Assembly: GCF_902859935.1 (NCBI RefSeq)
Contig: NZ_CADIKI010000008.1
Coordinates: forward strand, 248,001 to 312,000
DNA from: Paraburkholderia fynbosensis
GTDB taxonomy: Bacteria; Pseudomonadota; Gammaproteobacteria; Burkholderiales; Burkholderiaceae
Reading direction: 5' to 3'
Length of the DNA: 64,000 bases
Shown one piece after another: positions 1 to 8,488 of this stretch (positions are counted from its first letter, which is position 1; every line of letters begins with the position of its first letter). Under the pieces are notes generated by a model, which worked only from the letters and a program-made list of their open reading frames with translations, did not search any database and had not been told where the DNA came from. Made by a program: the position numbers and the translations under genes.

Positions 1-3000
1 GCGCCGTGCCGGCCGCGCCATCTTGCGACGTGGTTTGCGGACCCGCCGCGCTCTTGCCGCGCTGCGCCGCGCGAGCCGCCCCGGCTCCTTGTAAAGGCGT
101 CGCCACACCACCGCCCCCTGCATCCGCCAACGCCGCACCTGCCGCGCTCGACGCGATCTTCTGGAAATGCTGCTGCGCCTGCCCGCCGAGTTCGGCGCGC
201 AGTTGCGACAGATTGCGGCCCATCGCAAGCTGCCGCCCGTGCTCATCCACAACCTTGAAGTTCATGAACAGATGCGGCGGCAAGGTTTCGAGCTTGAAGT
301 CCGCCTGCTTCATCGCAACCTGGGTCTGCTCGCGAATATCGGCGATCAGCGACTCCAGCAACGTACCCGCACCGAAACGCGGCCCACTATGCCGGTCGAC
401 GAAACCCGCCGCGAATTCCGGCAGCGGCACGCAATGCCGCCGCAACTTCTGCGGCAACGATTTCAGCAGCAGTTGCGTCTTCTCTTTCAACATGCCGGGC
501 ACGAGCCACTCGCAGCGCCGCGCGTCGACCTGATTCAGCGCGTACAGCGGCACAGCGAGCGTCACGCCGTCGCGGGGCGTACCCGGCTCGAAGTGATAGG
601 TAAGCGCCATCTCGACGCCCGACATCGTCATCCGCTTCGGGAACAGATCGGTCGTCACGCCGGCGGCCTCGTGCCGCATCAGATCGTCGCGCGACAGATA
701 CAGCAGGCGCAGTTTGTCTTCCGGCTGGCCGCTCTTTTTCACTTCGTCGCGATACCAGCGCTCGAATGACGCGCCCGTGTAAATGCCGTCCGGCAACGCC
801 TGATCGTAGAACGCAAAAATCAGTTCGTCGTCGACCAGCACATCCTGGCGCCGCGACTTGTGTTCCAACTGTTCGATATCGGCGAGCAGCTTGCGGTTGT
901 GCGCGAAGAATGCGAGCTTCGTATCGAACTCGCCCTCGACCAGCGCGCCGCGAATGAACAACTCACGCGCGCGCGCCGGGTCCTGTTTGCCGAAGCTCAC
1001 GCGCCGCCGGTGATAGATCGGCAGACCATACAGCATCGCGCGCTCGAACGCCGACACCTGCGCCGCGCGCTTCTCCCAATGCGGCTCGGAGAGCGACTTC
1101 TTCAGCAGATGCGCGCCGATCTTCTCGACCCACTCCGGCTCGATTTTCGCGATACAGCGTGCGTACAGACGGCTCGTCTCGACGAGTTCGGCGGCCATCG
1201 CCCACTTGCCTGCTTTCTTCACCAGTGCCGAGCCCGGCCACAAATAAAACTTGATGCCGCGCGCACCGAGGTAATACGGCTCGTCGTCGGCTTTCAGGCC
1301 GATATTGCCGAGCAGCCCCGTCAACAGCGCGAGATGGATCTGCTCGAAGGTTGCTTCCGCCTCGTTCAGACGCCAGCCGTGTTCGCGCACCACTGTCAAC
1401 AGTTGCGAGTGCACGTCGCGCCATTCACGCAGCCGCAGTTGCGAGAGGAAGTTCTTGCGGCATTCCTCGTGCAACTGCTTGTTCGACTTCTTGTGTGCGA
1501 TCGCTTCTTCGAACCAGTTCCAGATTTTCAGCCACTGCAAAAACTCCGAGCGCTCGTCGGCGAAACGGCGATGCGCCTGGTCGGCCTGCTCCTGCGCTTC
1601 GATCGGCCGGTCGCGCGGGTCCTGCACTGACAACGCGCTCGCGATGATCAGCACTTCCTTCAGCGCCTGCTGATCGCGCGCGGCCAGAATCATCCGGCCG
1701 ACGCGCGGATCGAGCGGCAGTCGCGCGAGTTCGCGACCGAGCGGCGTGAGCTGATTGTCGTCGTCGACGGCGCCGAGTTCGTTGAGCAGCTGATAGCCGT
1801 CGGCGATTGCGCGGCCCGGCGGCGGCTCGATAAACGGGAAGGTCTCGATTGCCGTCAGATGCAGCGACTTCATCCGCAGAATCACCGACGCCAGCGACGA
1901 GCGCAGAATCTCCGGATCGGTGAAGCGCACACGGCTCTGGAAATCGCTTTCTTCGTAGAGGCGAATGCACACACCATCGGCGACCCGGCCGCAGCGCCCC
2001 GCCCGCTGGTTAGCTGCGGACTGCGCAATCGACTCGACCTGCAACTGCTCGACCTTGTTGCGATACGAGTAGCGCTTCACGCGGGCGAGCCCCGTGTCGA
2101 CCACGTAGCGGATACCCGGCACCGTCAGCGAGGTTTCCGCGACGTTGGTCGCCAGCACGATGCGGCGCGCGTTCGAAGTGCGGAACACGCGCTCCTGCTC
2201 GGCCGCGGACAGCCGTGCAAACAGCGGCAGAATTTCCGTATGCGGAGGGTGATGCTTGCGCAGCGCCTCGGCGGCGTCGCGGATCTCGCGCTCGCCGGGC
2301 AGGAATACCAGCACGTCGCCGGGGCCTTCGCGGCACAGTTCGTCGACGGCGTCGACGATCGCGTCCATCAGATCGCGGTCGGTTTCGCGCTGCGTCTTCG
2401 GCCTGTCGCCGCGCGCGGACGATGAGCCCGACGACGTGCCCTGAGCGGCCTTCACCGCCGGACTGTCCTCGACGACCGGCCGGTAACGCACCTCGACCGG
2501 ATAGAGCCGCCCGCTCACCTCGATCACCGGCGCGGGCTTCTCTTCACTGCCGAAGTGGCGCGCGAAGCGATCGGCGTCGATGGTCGCCGAAGTCACGATC
2601 AACTTCAGATCAGGGCGTCTGGCAAGAATTTCCTTCAGATAGCCGAGCAGAAAATCGATGTTCAGGCTGCGCTCGTGCGCTTCGTCGACGATGAGCGTGT
2701 CGTAAGCCTTGAGCAGCGGATCAGTCTGCGTTTCGGCGAGCAGAATGCCGTCGGTCATCAGCTTGACCGACGCGCCCGGCGACAGGTTGTCGGTAAAGCG
2801 GACCTTGTAGCCGACCACTTCCCCGAACGGCGTGCCGAGTTCTTCGGCAATACGGCGCCCGGTTGCCGACGCGGCGATCCGGCGCGGCTGCGTGTGGCCG
2901 ATCAGCCCCGAGCCGCCCGCTCCGAGACCACGCCCCAGCGCGAGGCAGATTTTCGGCAACTGGGTGGTTTTGCCGGAGCCGGTTTCCCCCGACACGATCA

Positions 3001-3817
3001 CCACCTGGTTCTCCGCAATCGCCTTGGCAATCTCGTCGCGGCGGCCGGAGACCGGCAGCGCTTCGGGGAAGGTGATCGGCGGAATCGGATTCGGCTCGAC
3101 GACGCGCCGCGCGCGCGGCGGGCGTGATTCCCGTGGTTCGTTCGCTGCGCGTGGCTCACGGCTGGCAGCGTTGCGGTCGCTACCACCCGCTTGCGGTGAC
3201 TTTTGCGCGAGCGCACCGGATTCGCGACGCGGCGCACCGCCTTGTGGCGGCCCGCGGCGCTGCTGGGTCGCGCGGCTGTCGCCGTGCGGCTGCTGATCTG
3301 GATCTGCCGCATGAGAGGGCTGTCCGCGCTGCTCGTCGCGGCGCCGCGGTTGATCCGAACCCGGCGCATGTGCCGATGGCGAGCGCTGTTCGCCGCCGCG
3401 CCGCGCCTCGTTCGCTCCCGCGGCGCGTGGCGGCTGCCCATGCTGCCCGTCACTACGCCCGGGCCGTTCGCCTTGCGGCGCATTCTCCGCGCGGTCCGCG
3501 TGTTCCTGCCGGTGTGCTCGACCATGGCCCGGACTCCGGCCTTCGCCAGCCCGCGCGGCTTGCGACGTACCACTGCGGCCATCATCCTGCGCACGCGCGC
3601 CACCCTGGCCACCTGGGCCACTCTCACGCAGCGGATTTTTTTTCTGCGCCGACGGCTGCGCGTCCTGCGCGGCACGACGCGATTCGCGCGCCGCGTGCGG
3701 CGTGTTGGGCTCGGTGTCCTGCGCTGGACGGCGCTGCGCGTCGCCGGAGTTCATCGGATCGGCGGCCGGCGCCGGATTCTCGTTCGCCGCAGCGGGACTT
3801 TTGGGTACATTCGACAT
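1..3817 (-). CDS. hrpA: ATP-dependent RNA helicase HrpA (DEAH box), 3' end outside window
   Basis: The frame is open from an ATG at 3817 to the left edge (about 1272 codons), so the C-terminus is missing. HrpA is a cytoplasmic DEAH-box RNA helicase linked to mRNA processing and rescue of stalled ribosomes. Visible motifs are Walker A GETGSGKTT (about 2970-2995), VDEAHER (about 2690), SAT (about 2600) and QRAGRCGR (about 1995), followed by helicase-associated and OB-like regions and the long HrpA C-terminal domain. The first 230 or so residues (about 3120-3817) are a low-complexity Arg/Gln/Pro/Ser/Gly tail ahead of the helicase core, much longer than the N-terminus of E. coli HrpA. The ATG lies 8 nt from a palindromic TATAAT shared with divergent argA, and no Shine-Dalgarno is seen. 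The family call is very secure; the exact start is less so because of the tail. Confidence 0.95.
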   Translation of the reverse strand, partial: MSNVPKSPAAANENPAPAADPMNSGDAQRRPAQDTEPNTPHAARESRRAAQDAQPSAQKKNPLRESGPGGQGGARAQDDGRSGTSQAARAGEGRSPGHGRAHRQEHADRAENAPQGERPGRSDGQHGQPPRAAGANEARRGGEQRSPSAHAPGSDQPRRRDEQRGQPSHAADPDQQPHGDSRATQQRRGPPQGGAPRRESGALAQKSPQAGGSDRNAASREPRAANEPRESRPPRARRVVEPNPIPPITFPEALPVSGRRDEIAKAIAENQVVIVSGETGSGKTTQLPKICLALGRGLGAGGSGLIGHTQPRRIAASATGRRIAEELGTPFGEVVGYKVRFTDNLSPGASVKLMTDGILLAETQTDPLLKAYDTLIVDEAHERSLNIDFLLGYLKEILARRPDLKLIVTSATIDADRFARHFGSEEKPAPVIEVSGRLYPVEVRYRPVVEDSPAVKAAQGTSSGSSSARGDRPKTQRETDRDLMDAIVDAVDELCREGPGDVLVFLPGEREIRDAAEALRKHHPPHTEILPLFARLSAAEQERVFRTSNARRIVLATNVAETSLTVPGIRYVVDTGLARVKRYSYRNKVEQLQVESIAQSAANQRAGRCGRVADGVCIRLYEESDFQSRVRFTDPEILRSSLASVILRMKSLHLTAIETFPFIEPPPGRAIADGYQLLNELGAVDDDNQLTPLGRELARLPLDPRVGRMILAARDQQALKEVLIIASALSVQDPRDRPIEAQEQADQAHRRFADERSEFLQWLKIWNWFEEAIAHKKSNKQLHEECRKNFLSQLRLREWRDVHSQLLTVVREHGWRLNEAEATFEQIHLALLTGLLGNIGLKADDEPYYLGARGIKFYLWPGSALVKKAGKWAMAAELVETSRLYARCIAKIEPEWVEKIGAHLLKKSLSEPHWEKRAAQVSAFERAMLYGLPIYHRRRVSFGKQDPARARELFIRGALVEGEFDTKLAFFAHNRKLLADIEQLEHKSRRQDVLVDDELIFAFYDQALPDGIYTGASFERWYRDEVKKSGQPEDKLRLLYLSRDDLMRHEAAGVTTDLFPKRMTMSGVEMALTYHFEPGTPRDGVTLAVPLYALNQVDARRCEWLVPGMLKEKTQLLLKSLPQKLRRHCVPLPEFAAGFVDRHSGPRFGAGTLLESLIADIREQTQVAMKQADFKLETLPPHLFMNFKVVDEHGRQLAMGRNLSQLRAELGGQAQQHFQKIASSAAGAALADAGGGGVATPLQGAGAARAAQRGKSAAGPQTTSQDGAAGTA

Positions 3818-3825
3818 GGGGGCGC

Positions 3826-3833
3826 ATTATAAT
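3826..3833. promoter_or_regulatory. Palindromic -10 element shared by hrpA and argA
   Basis: ATTATAAT is its own reverse complement, so a perfect TATAAT is read on both strands (3828-3833 on plus, 3831-3826 on minus). The argA ATG starts 7 nt after it on plus and the hrpA ATG 8 nt after it on minus, where transcription would start. The -35 regions are weak in both directions (TTTGGG-like for hrpA, nothing convincing for argA). Bidirectional promoters built on a symmetric -10 are a known bacterial class; its use here is inference. Confidence 0.6.
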
Positions 3834-3840
3834 CCCCGGC

Positions 3841-5229
3841 ATGAATTCCCAAACCGACCTCGTCCCCGCGCCCGCGAGCGTTCCGGCCCCCGCCGGAACA
3901 ACGGAAGACCTCGCACAGCATGCGCAATTCGTCGACTGGATGCGTTCAGTCGCCCCGTACATCCATGCGTTCCGAAACAAGACGTTTGTCGTCGGTTTCG
4001 GCGGCGAGGTGGTGCATCAGGGGCTCCTGAATGCGCTGGTGTCCGACATCGCGCTGCTGCAGGCCATGGGCATCCAGATCGTGCTGGTGCATGGCTCGCG
4101 GCCGCAGGTCGAGGAGCAGATGAGCCTGCATGGCGTGGAGTCGGAGTTCTCGCACGGCATGCGCATCACCGACGCGCGCGCTTTGGAGTCCGCGAAAGAA
4201 GCGGCCGGCGAAGTGCGTCTGGACATCGAGGCGGCGATCAGCCAGGGCTTGCCGAACACGCCGATGGCGCACGCGCACATCAGCGTGGTGTCGGGCAACT
4301 TCGTGACGGCGCGCCCGGTCGGCATTCTGGACGGCGTCGACTTCGCGCACACCGGCGTGGTGCGCAAGATCGACGCGGATTCGATCCGCCATTCGCTCGC
4401 GAGCCGCAAGCTGGTGCTGCTCTCGCCGCTCGGCTTCTCGCCCACCGGCGAGGCGTTCAACCTCGCGATGGAAGACGTGGCCTCGGCCGCGGCCATCGCG
4501 CTGCGCGCCGACAAGATCGTGTTCCTGACCGAAACGCCGGGCCTGATGGAAGCCGGTGAAGACGGTCCCGAACTGGTCCGCGAACTGTCGCTCGACGACG
4601 CGTACAAGCTGCACGAAAGCGGCGAAGTCACCGGCGACGCGGGCTTCTACCTCAAGCATTCGATCCGCGCATGCCGTGGCGGCGTCGCGCGGGCGCACAT
4701 CATCCCCTACGCGCTCGACGGCAGCCTGCTGCTCGAACTGTTCCTGCACGACGGTGTCGGCACGATGATCTCGTACGAGAACCTCGAAAGCCTGCGCGAA
4801 GCCACGCCGGACGACGTCGGCGGCATTCTCTCGCTGATCGAGCCGCTCGAATCGGACGGCACGCTGGTGCGGCGCGGCCGTCACCAGATCGAGCGCGACA
4901 TCGACCATTTCTCGGTGATCGAGCACGATGGCGTGCTGTTCGGCTGCGCGGCACTGTATCCGTATCCGCAGGAGCGCATCGGCGAAATGGCGTGCCTGAC
5001 GGTCGCGCCCGAAGCGCAAGGCACCGGCGACGGCGAGCGTCTACTCAAGCGCATCGAGCAGCGCGCGCGGGCCCGCGGCCTCACGCGCATTTTCGTGCTC
5101 ACCACGCGCACCGAACACTGGTTCCTCAAACGCGGCTTCGTCAAGGTGACGGTCGACGACCTGCCTGAAGACCGCCGCAGACTCTATAACTGGCAGCGCA
5201 AGTCGCTCGTGCTGATGAAGCAGCTCTGA
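3841..5229 (+). CDS. argA: Amino-acid N-acetyltransferase (N-acetylglutamate synthase)
   Basis: A 462-residue protein that acetylates glutamate with acetyl-CoA, the first step of arginine synthesis. The N-terminal two thirds is an amino-acid kinase fold (VVGFGGEVV near residue 45, then VLVHGSRPQVEE) and the C-terminal part is a GNAT acetyltransferase domain (CLTVAPEAQGTGDGERLLKRI, with the acetyl-CoA loop, near residues 385-405). Length and order match the fused kinase-GNAT form of ArgA. The reading frame stays open far upstream, but ATG 3841 matches the expected N-terminus and avoids overlap with divergent hrpA. There is no Shine-Dalgarno, and a -10 box ends 7 nt before the ATG, so the mRNA may be leaderless. 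yggX follows after 43 bp and may be co-transcribed. Confidence 0.95.
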   Translation: MNSQTDLVPAPASVPAPAGTTEDLAQHAQFVDWMRSVAPYIHAFRNKTFVVGFGGEVVHQGLLNALVSDIALLQAMGIQIVLVHGSRPQVEEQMSLHGVESEFSHGMRITDARALESAKEAAGEVRLDIEAAISQGLPNTPMAHAHISVVSGNFVTARPVGILDGVDFAHTGVVRKIDADSIRHSLASRKLVLLSPLGFSPTGEAFNLAMEDVASAAAIALRADKIVFLTETPGLMEAGEDGPELVRELSLDDAYKLHESGEVTGDAGFYLKHSIRACRGGVARAHIIPYALDGSLLLELFLHDGVGTMISYENLESLREATPDDVGGILSLIEPLESDGTLVRRGRHQIERDIDHFSVIEHDGVLFGCAALYPYPQERIGEMACLTVAPEAQGTGDGERLLKRIEQRARARGLTRIFVLTTRTEHWFLKRGFVKVTVDDLPEDRRRLYNWQRKSLVLMKQL

Positions 5230-5272
5230 GCGGCGCCCCAGCCCCATATATCGATTACAGGAGAAGCACAGC

Positions 5273-5545
5273 ATGACTCGTATGGTTCAATGCGCCAAGC
5301 TCGGCAAGGAAGCCGAAGGCCTCGATTTCCCGCCGCTGCCCGGCGAACTCGGCAAGCGGATCTACGAAAGCATTTCGAAGGAAGCCTGGCAAGCGTGGTT
5401 GAAGCAGCAGACCATGCTGATCAACGAAAACCGCCTGAACATGGCCGATCCGCGCGCACGCCAATATCTGATGAAGCAGACAGAAAAGTTCTTCTTCGGC
5501 GAAGGCGCGGATACCGCGCAGGGTTACGTGCCGCCGTCGGCTTAA
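5273..5545 (+). CDS. yggX: Fe(2+)-trafficking / oxidative damage protection protein YggX
   Basis: A 90-residue protein starting MTRMVQCAKLGKEAEGLD, typical of YggX, including the early Cys and the PLPGELGKRI segment. The family is a small cytoplasmic protein tied to iron handling and protection of Fe-S clusters from superoxide. Length equals the family norm. The start is set by AGGAG about 9 nt upstream. It lies 43 bp after argA on the same strand and is closed by a strong hairpin terminator at 5583-5616, so argA-yggX is probably one transcription unit. Confidence 0.95.
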   Translation: MTRMVQCAKLGKEAEGLDFPPLPGELGKRIYESISKEAWQAWLKQQTMLINENRLNMADPRARQYLMKQTEKFFFGEGADTAQGYVPPSA

Positions 5546-5582
5546 GACGCTGTGGTAGCGGCGTCGGCCGCATGCATTGATG

Positions 5583-5616
5583 AAAAAATCCGCGCCGCGA
5601 GCGCGGATTTTTTTCG
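5583..5616 (+). terminator. Rho-independent terminator after yggX
   Basis: Stem TCCGCGC / GCGCGGA with loop CGCGA, flanked by A-run and T-run, so it can also work from the other strand. It sits 38 bp after the yggX stop. Confidence 0.9.
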
Positions 5617-6357
5617 CCCTTTGTGGCGGCTTGCGGGGCTCCGCTTGCTGCCTTTGGCGACGCTTCGCGAACTTCACGGCTTCATTGCAGCGTGCTGCCA
5701 CTTCTTTGGGGCAGGATTCGCGCCGTGGTCGCCTGCCGCCGTGACACTTCCGGCCGCCCATTTTTCGCGTGGACGCCAACCGGAAAATGATCCAAACGGT
5801 TCATTTCCTGCCGTTTTCAGGGTGTGCTCACGAAACACCCGCATCCGCTGCAATCGCCCGCCCGCCAAGGGATCGAGCGCCCCCGCCAAGCACCCTTCGG
5901 CCAGCAGGTTTGCGCGATCGTCCGGCATCGTGCTATCATGTGCATCGTTCCAACTGCAATTCACCTTCATTAACGTTTCGTTTTCATTGTGGCGCGCTGC
6001 GCGTTCCATACTGGGTCGAACAGTTTTTATACAAGAAGGCTCGTCGGTCGTTTCTCCGTCTCGGCTCTTTCCATGAGCGGCGAATAAAGCAACCGGCCTT
6101 TTTCGTTTCAAGCGTTCCAGCGGCGCGCGGGCCAGCTTCCAGCCACCCGGCGTCCTCATGCACCTGCCCCCCTTCCACGGCCACGCAGGCGCAACAGTCA
6201 GCACAATCTAGACGAGTGTTTTTTCGCGACATGTCTCGCGAGGCACGGGCGTTCTGTTTTTCTTTTGCGCCCTCTACTGCGTTGCCGGTCACGGCGGCGC
6301 AGCAGTCATCGCCTTGCTCGCGAAACGACACTTCCCAGCAACCGTGGCGGAACGTTC
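5617..6357 (+). other. 740-bp non-coding region upstream of proP
   Basis: No convincing gene. The long frames through it are shadows with poor starts. A possible sigma-70 promoter is TTGCGC (5910-5915) - 18 nt - TATCAT (5934-5939), which would give proP a 5' leader of about 400 nt. The tract is less GC-rich than its surroundings in places (for example 5940-6060). No tRNA or known riboswitch was recognised. Confidence 0.4.
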
Positions 6358-7869
6358 ATGCGCATCATGAGTTTCGTCGCAGTCATTGGAGTTTTTACCT
6401 TGACGGCTTCCAGCAACGGCTTCTGGCGACATCACAAAGAAGAACAACGCCTCTCTCTCGACGACATCACCGTCGTCGACAAATCCCTCCTCAAGCGAGC
6501 CGTCGGCGCGATGGCGCTCGGCAACGCAATGGAATGGTTCGATTTCGGCGTGTACAGCTACATCGCTGTCACGCTCGGCAAAGTGTTCTTCCCGTCAGCA
6601 AGTCCGGCTGCGCAGCTGATCGCCACGTTCGGCACGTTCGCCGCCGCGTTCCTCGTGCGGCCGGTCGGCGGCATGGTGTTCGGCCCGCTGGGCGACCGCA
6701 TCGGCCGTCAGCGCGTGCTGGCGATGACCATGATCATGATGGCGCTCGGCACCTTCGCGATCGGCCTGATCCCGAGCTACGCGACGATCGGCATTTTCGC
6801 GCCGGTGCTGCTGTTGGTCGCGCGTCTGGTGCAAGGCTTCTCGACCGGCGGCGAGTACGGCGGCGCCGCGACCTTCATCGCCGAATTCTCGACCGACAAG
6901 CGCCGCGGCTTCATGGGCAGTTTCCTCGAGTTCGGCACGCTGATCGGCTACGTGCTCGGCGCGGGCACGGTGGCCGTGCTGAGCGCGACGCTGTCGAACG
7001 ACGCGCTGCTGTCGTGGGGTTGGCGTGTGCCGTTCCTGATCGCCGGCCCGCTGGGCCTGGTCGGTCTGTACATCCGGATGAAGCTCGAAGAAACGCCCGC
7101 GTTCAAGAAGCAGGCCGAAGAACGCGAAGCCGAAGACAAGGCGCTGCCGAAGCAATCGTTGCGGCAACTGCTCGCGCAGCAATGGCAGCCGCTGCTGCTG
7201 TGCGTCGGCCTCGTGCTGATCTTCAACGTCACCGACTACATGGCGCTGTCGTATCTGCCGAGCTATCTGTCGGCCACGCTGCACTTCAACGAAACGCACG
7301 GCCTGTTCCTCGTGCTGCTCGTGATGATCCTGATGATGCCGATGACGCTCGCCGCCGGCCGTCTGTCCGACACGATCGGCCGCAAGCCGGTGATGCTGTT
7401 CGGTTGCGTGGGGCTGTTCGCGCTGTCGGTGCCCGCGCTGCTGCTGATCCGCATGGGCACGGTGCTGCCGGTGTTCGGCGGGCTGATGATTCTCGGCGTG
7501 CTGCTGTCGTGCTTTACCGGTGTGATGCCGTCGGCGCTGCCGGCGCTGTTCCCGACGAAGATCCGCTACGGTGCGCTCGCGATCGGCTTCAATATTTCGG
7601 TGTCGCTGTTCGGCGGTACGACGCCGCTCGTGACGGCCTGGCTGGTCGACCATACCGGTAATCTGATGATGCCCGCGTACTACCTGATGGGTGCGTCGCT
7701 GATCGGCATCGTGTCGGTGCTCGCGCTGCGGGAAACCGCGCGCAAGCCGCTGCTCGGTTCGGGCCCGTGCGTGGCCACGCGTGCCGAAGCGCATGCGGTG
7801 CTGCGCGGCGAGCGTGAAGCCGAGGAGATGGACGAACGTTACGCGGCGGCCGCGACGGCGCGTGCGTGA
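6358..7869 (+). CDS. proP: ProP-type glycine betaine/proline:H+ symporter (MFS)
   Basis: A 503-residue inner-membrane protein of the major facilitator superfamily closely resembling E. coli ProP, the osmoregulatory proline/betaine symporter. Shared hallmarks include LGNAMEWFDFGVY (about residue 58), RPVGGMVFGPLGDRIGRQ (the MFS loop 2-3 motif), GFSTGGEYGGA, EETPAF and NLMMPAYYLMG. About 12 membrane segments are visible. It lacks the long C-terminal coiled coil that E. coli ProP uses for osmosensing and ends soon after the last helix with an Ala/Glu-rich tail. The N-terminus has about 30 residues before the usual ProP start (LSLDDITVVD), so the true start could be later than ATG 6358. A terminator follows at 7941. 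Confidence 0.88.
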   Translation: MRIMSFVAVIGVFTLTASSNGFWRHHKEEQRLSLDDITVVDKSLLKRAVGAMALGNAMEWFDFGVYSYIAVTLGKVFFPSASPAAQLIATFGTFAAAFLVRPVGGMVFGPLGDRIGRQRVLAMTMIMMALGTFAIGLIPSYATIGIFAPVLLLVARLVQGFSTGGEYGGAATFIAEFSTDKRRGFMGSFLEFGTLIGYVLGAGTVAVLSATLSNDALLSWGWRVPFLIAGPLGLVGLYIRMKLEETPAFKKQAEEREAEDKALPKQSLRQLLAQQWQPLLLCVGLVLIFNVTDYMALSYLPSYLSATLHFNETHGLFLVLLVMILMMPMTLAAGRLSDTIGRKPVMLFGCVGLFALSVPALLLIRMGTVLPVFGGLMILGVLLSCFTGVMPSALPALFPTKIRYGALAIGFNISVSLFGGTTPLVTAWLVDHTGNLMMPAYYLMGASLIGIVSVLALRETARKPLLGSGPCVATRAEAHAVLRGEREAEEMDERYAAAATARA

Positions 7870-7940
7870 GTGTGGGTGCGCAGGAGCACTGCGTTGAGCG
7901 TGTCGCCTTGAACGCGCCACCTTGAGTGCGAGTCTCTCGG

Positions 7941-7977
7941 AAACGGGCCAGCGAATTTTTGCCGGCCCGTTTTTTTA
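7941..7977 (+). terminator. Terminator after proP, overlapping the end of the convergent phosphodiesterase gene
   Basis: Stem AACGGGCC (7942-7949) / GGCCCGTT (7964-7971) followed by a run of T. The T-run overlaps the stop codon of the minus-strand gene ending at 7975. Confidence 0.85.
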
Positions 7978-8463
7978 TGTCAGCAGCGAATCGAACGACG
8001 CACTCGCGTGCGCGCCCTCAATAGTCAAGATGCCCGCGCAAATCGGCAGCTTGAAACGCCGCGGTCCCGCGCTGCCGGGATTGACGAACAGCACGCCGTC
8101 GCGCTCGCTGATCGACGGCTTGTGCGAATGGCCGCTCACCACCACGCCGACGCCTTCGCGGCGCGGATCGGCGCCCAGATCGGCAATATCGTGGACGACG
8201 CGGATCGTCACCTGCTGCACGCTCAGCGTCGCATGCGTGGGTAGCGAAGCAGCCCAATCGCCGGTGTCGTTGTTGCCGCGCACCGCCGTGACCGGCGCGA
8301 TCTGCCTGAGCGCATCGAGCACCGCCTGATTGCAGATATCGCCCGCATGAATGATGGCGTCGCAGCCCGCGAGATGGCGCAGCGCTTCGGGACGCATGAG
8401 GTTATGCGTGTCGGAGATGAGCCCGATGCGAGTGGCCGGGGAATGTGAGCTGCGCGAAGTCAT
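7975..8463 (-). CDS. YfcE-family metallophosphoesterase
   Basis: A 162-residue single-domain calcineurin-like phosphoesterase. Metal-binding motifs appear in order: ISDTHN, HAGDIC, GNND, SGHSHKP, plus the family's NPGSAGPRR. Size and motif order fit the YfcE/MJ0936 group, soluble phosphodiesterases whose natural substrate is usually unknown. The start is ATG 8463, giving an N-terminus MTSRSSHS ahead of the first beta strand; upstream in-frame codons are unlikely coding. The gene is convergent with proP and follows the minus-strand membrane-protein gene after 25 bp, so the two may be co-transcribed. Confidence 0.85.
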   Translation of the reverse strand: MTSRSSHSPATRIGLISDTHNLMRPEALRHLAGCDAIIHAGDICNQAVLDALRQIAPVTAVRGNNDTGDWAASLPTHATLSVQQVTIRVVHDIADLGADPRREGVGVVVSGHSHKPSISERDGVLFVNPGSAGPRRFKLPICAGILTIEGAHASASFDSLLT

Positions 8464-8488
8464 GCCGTCAAGTATCGGCCAAACGGCC

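Noticed and set aside
5769..7661. 630-codon plus-strand frame over the proP upstream region and proP
   Set aside because: Out of frame with proP, Arg-rich, no domain; proP itself explains the coding signal.
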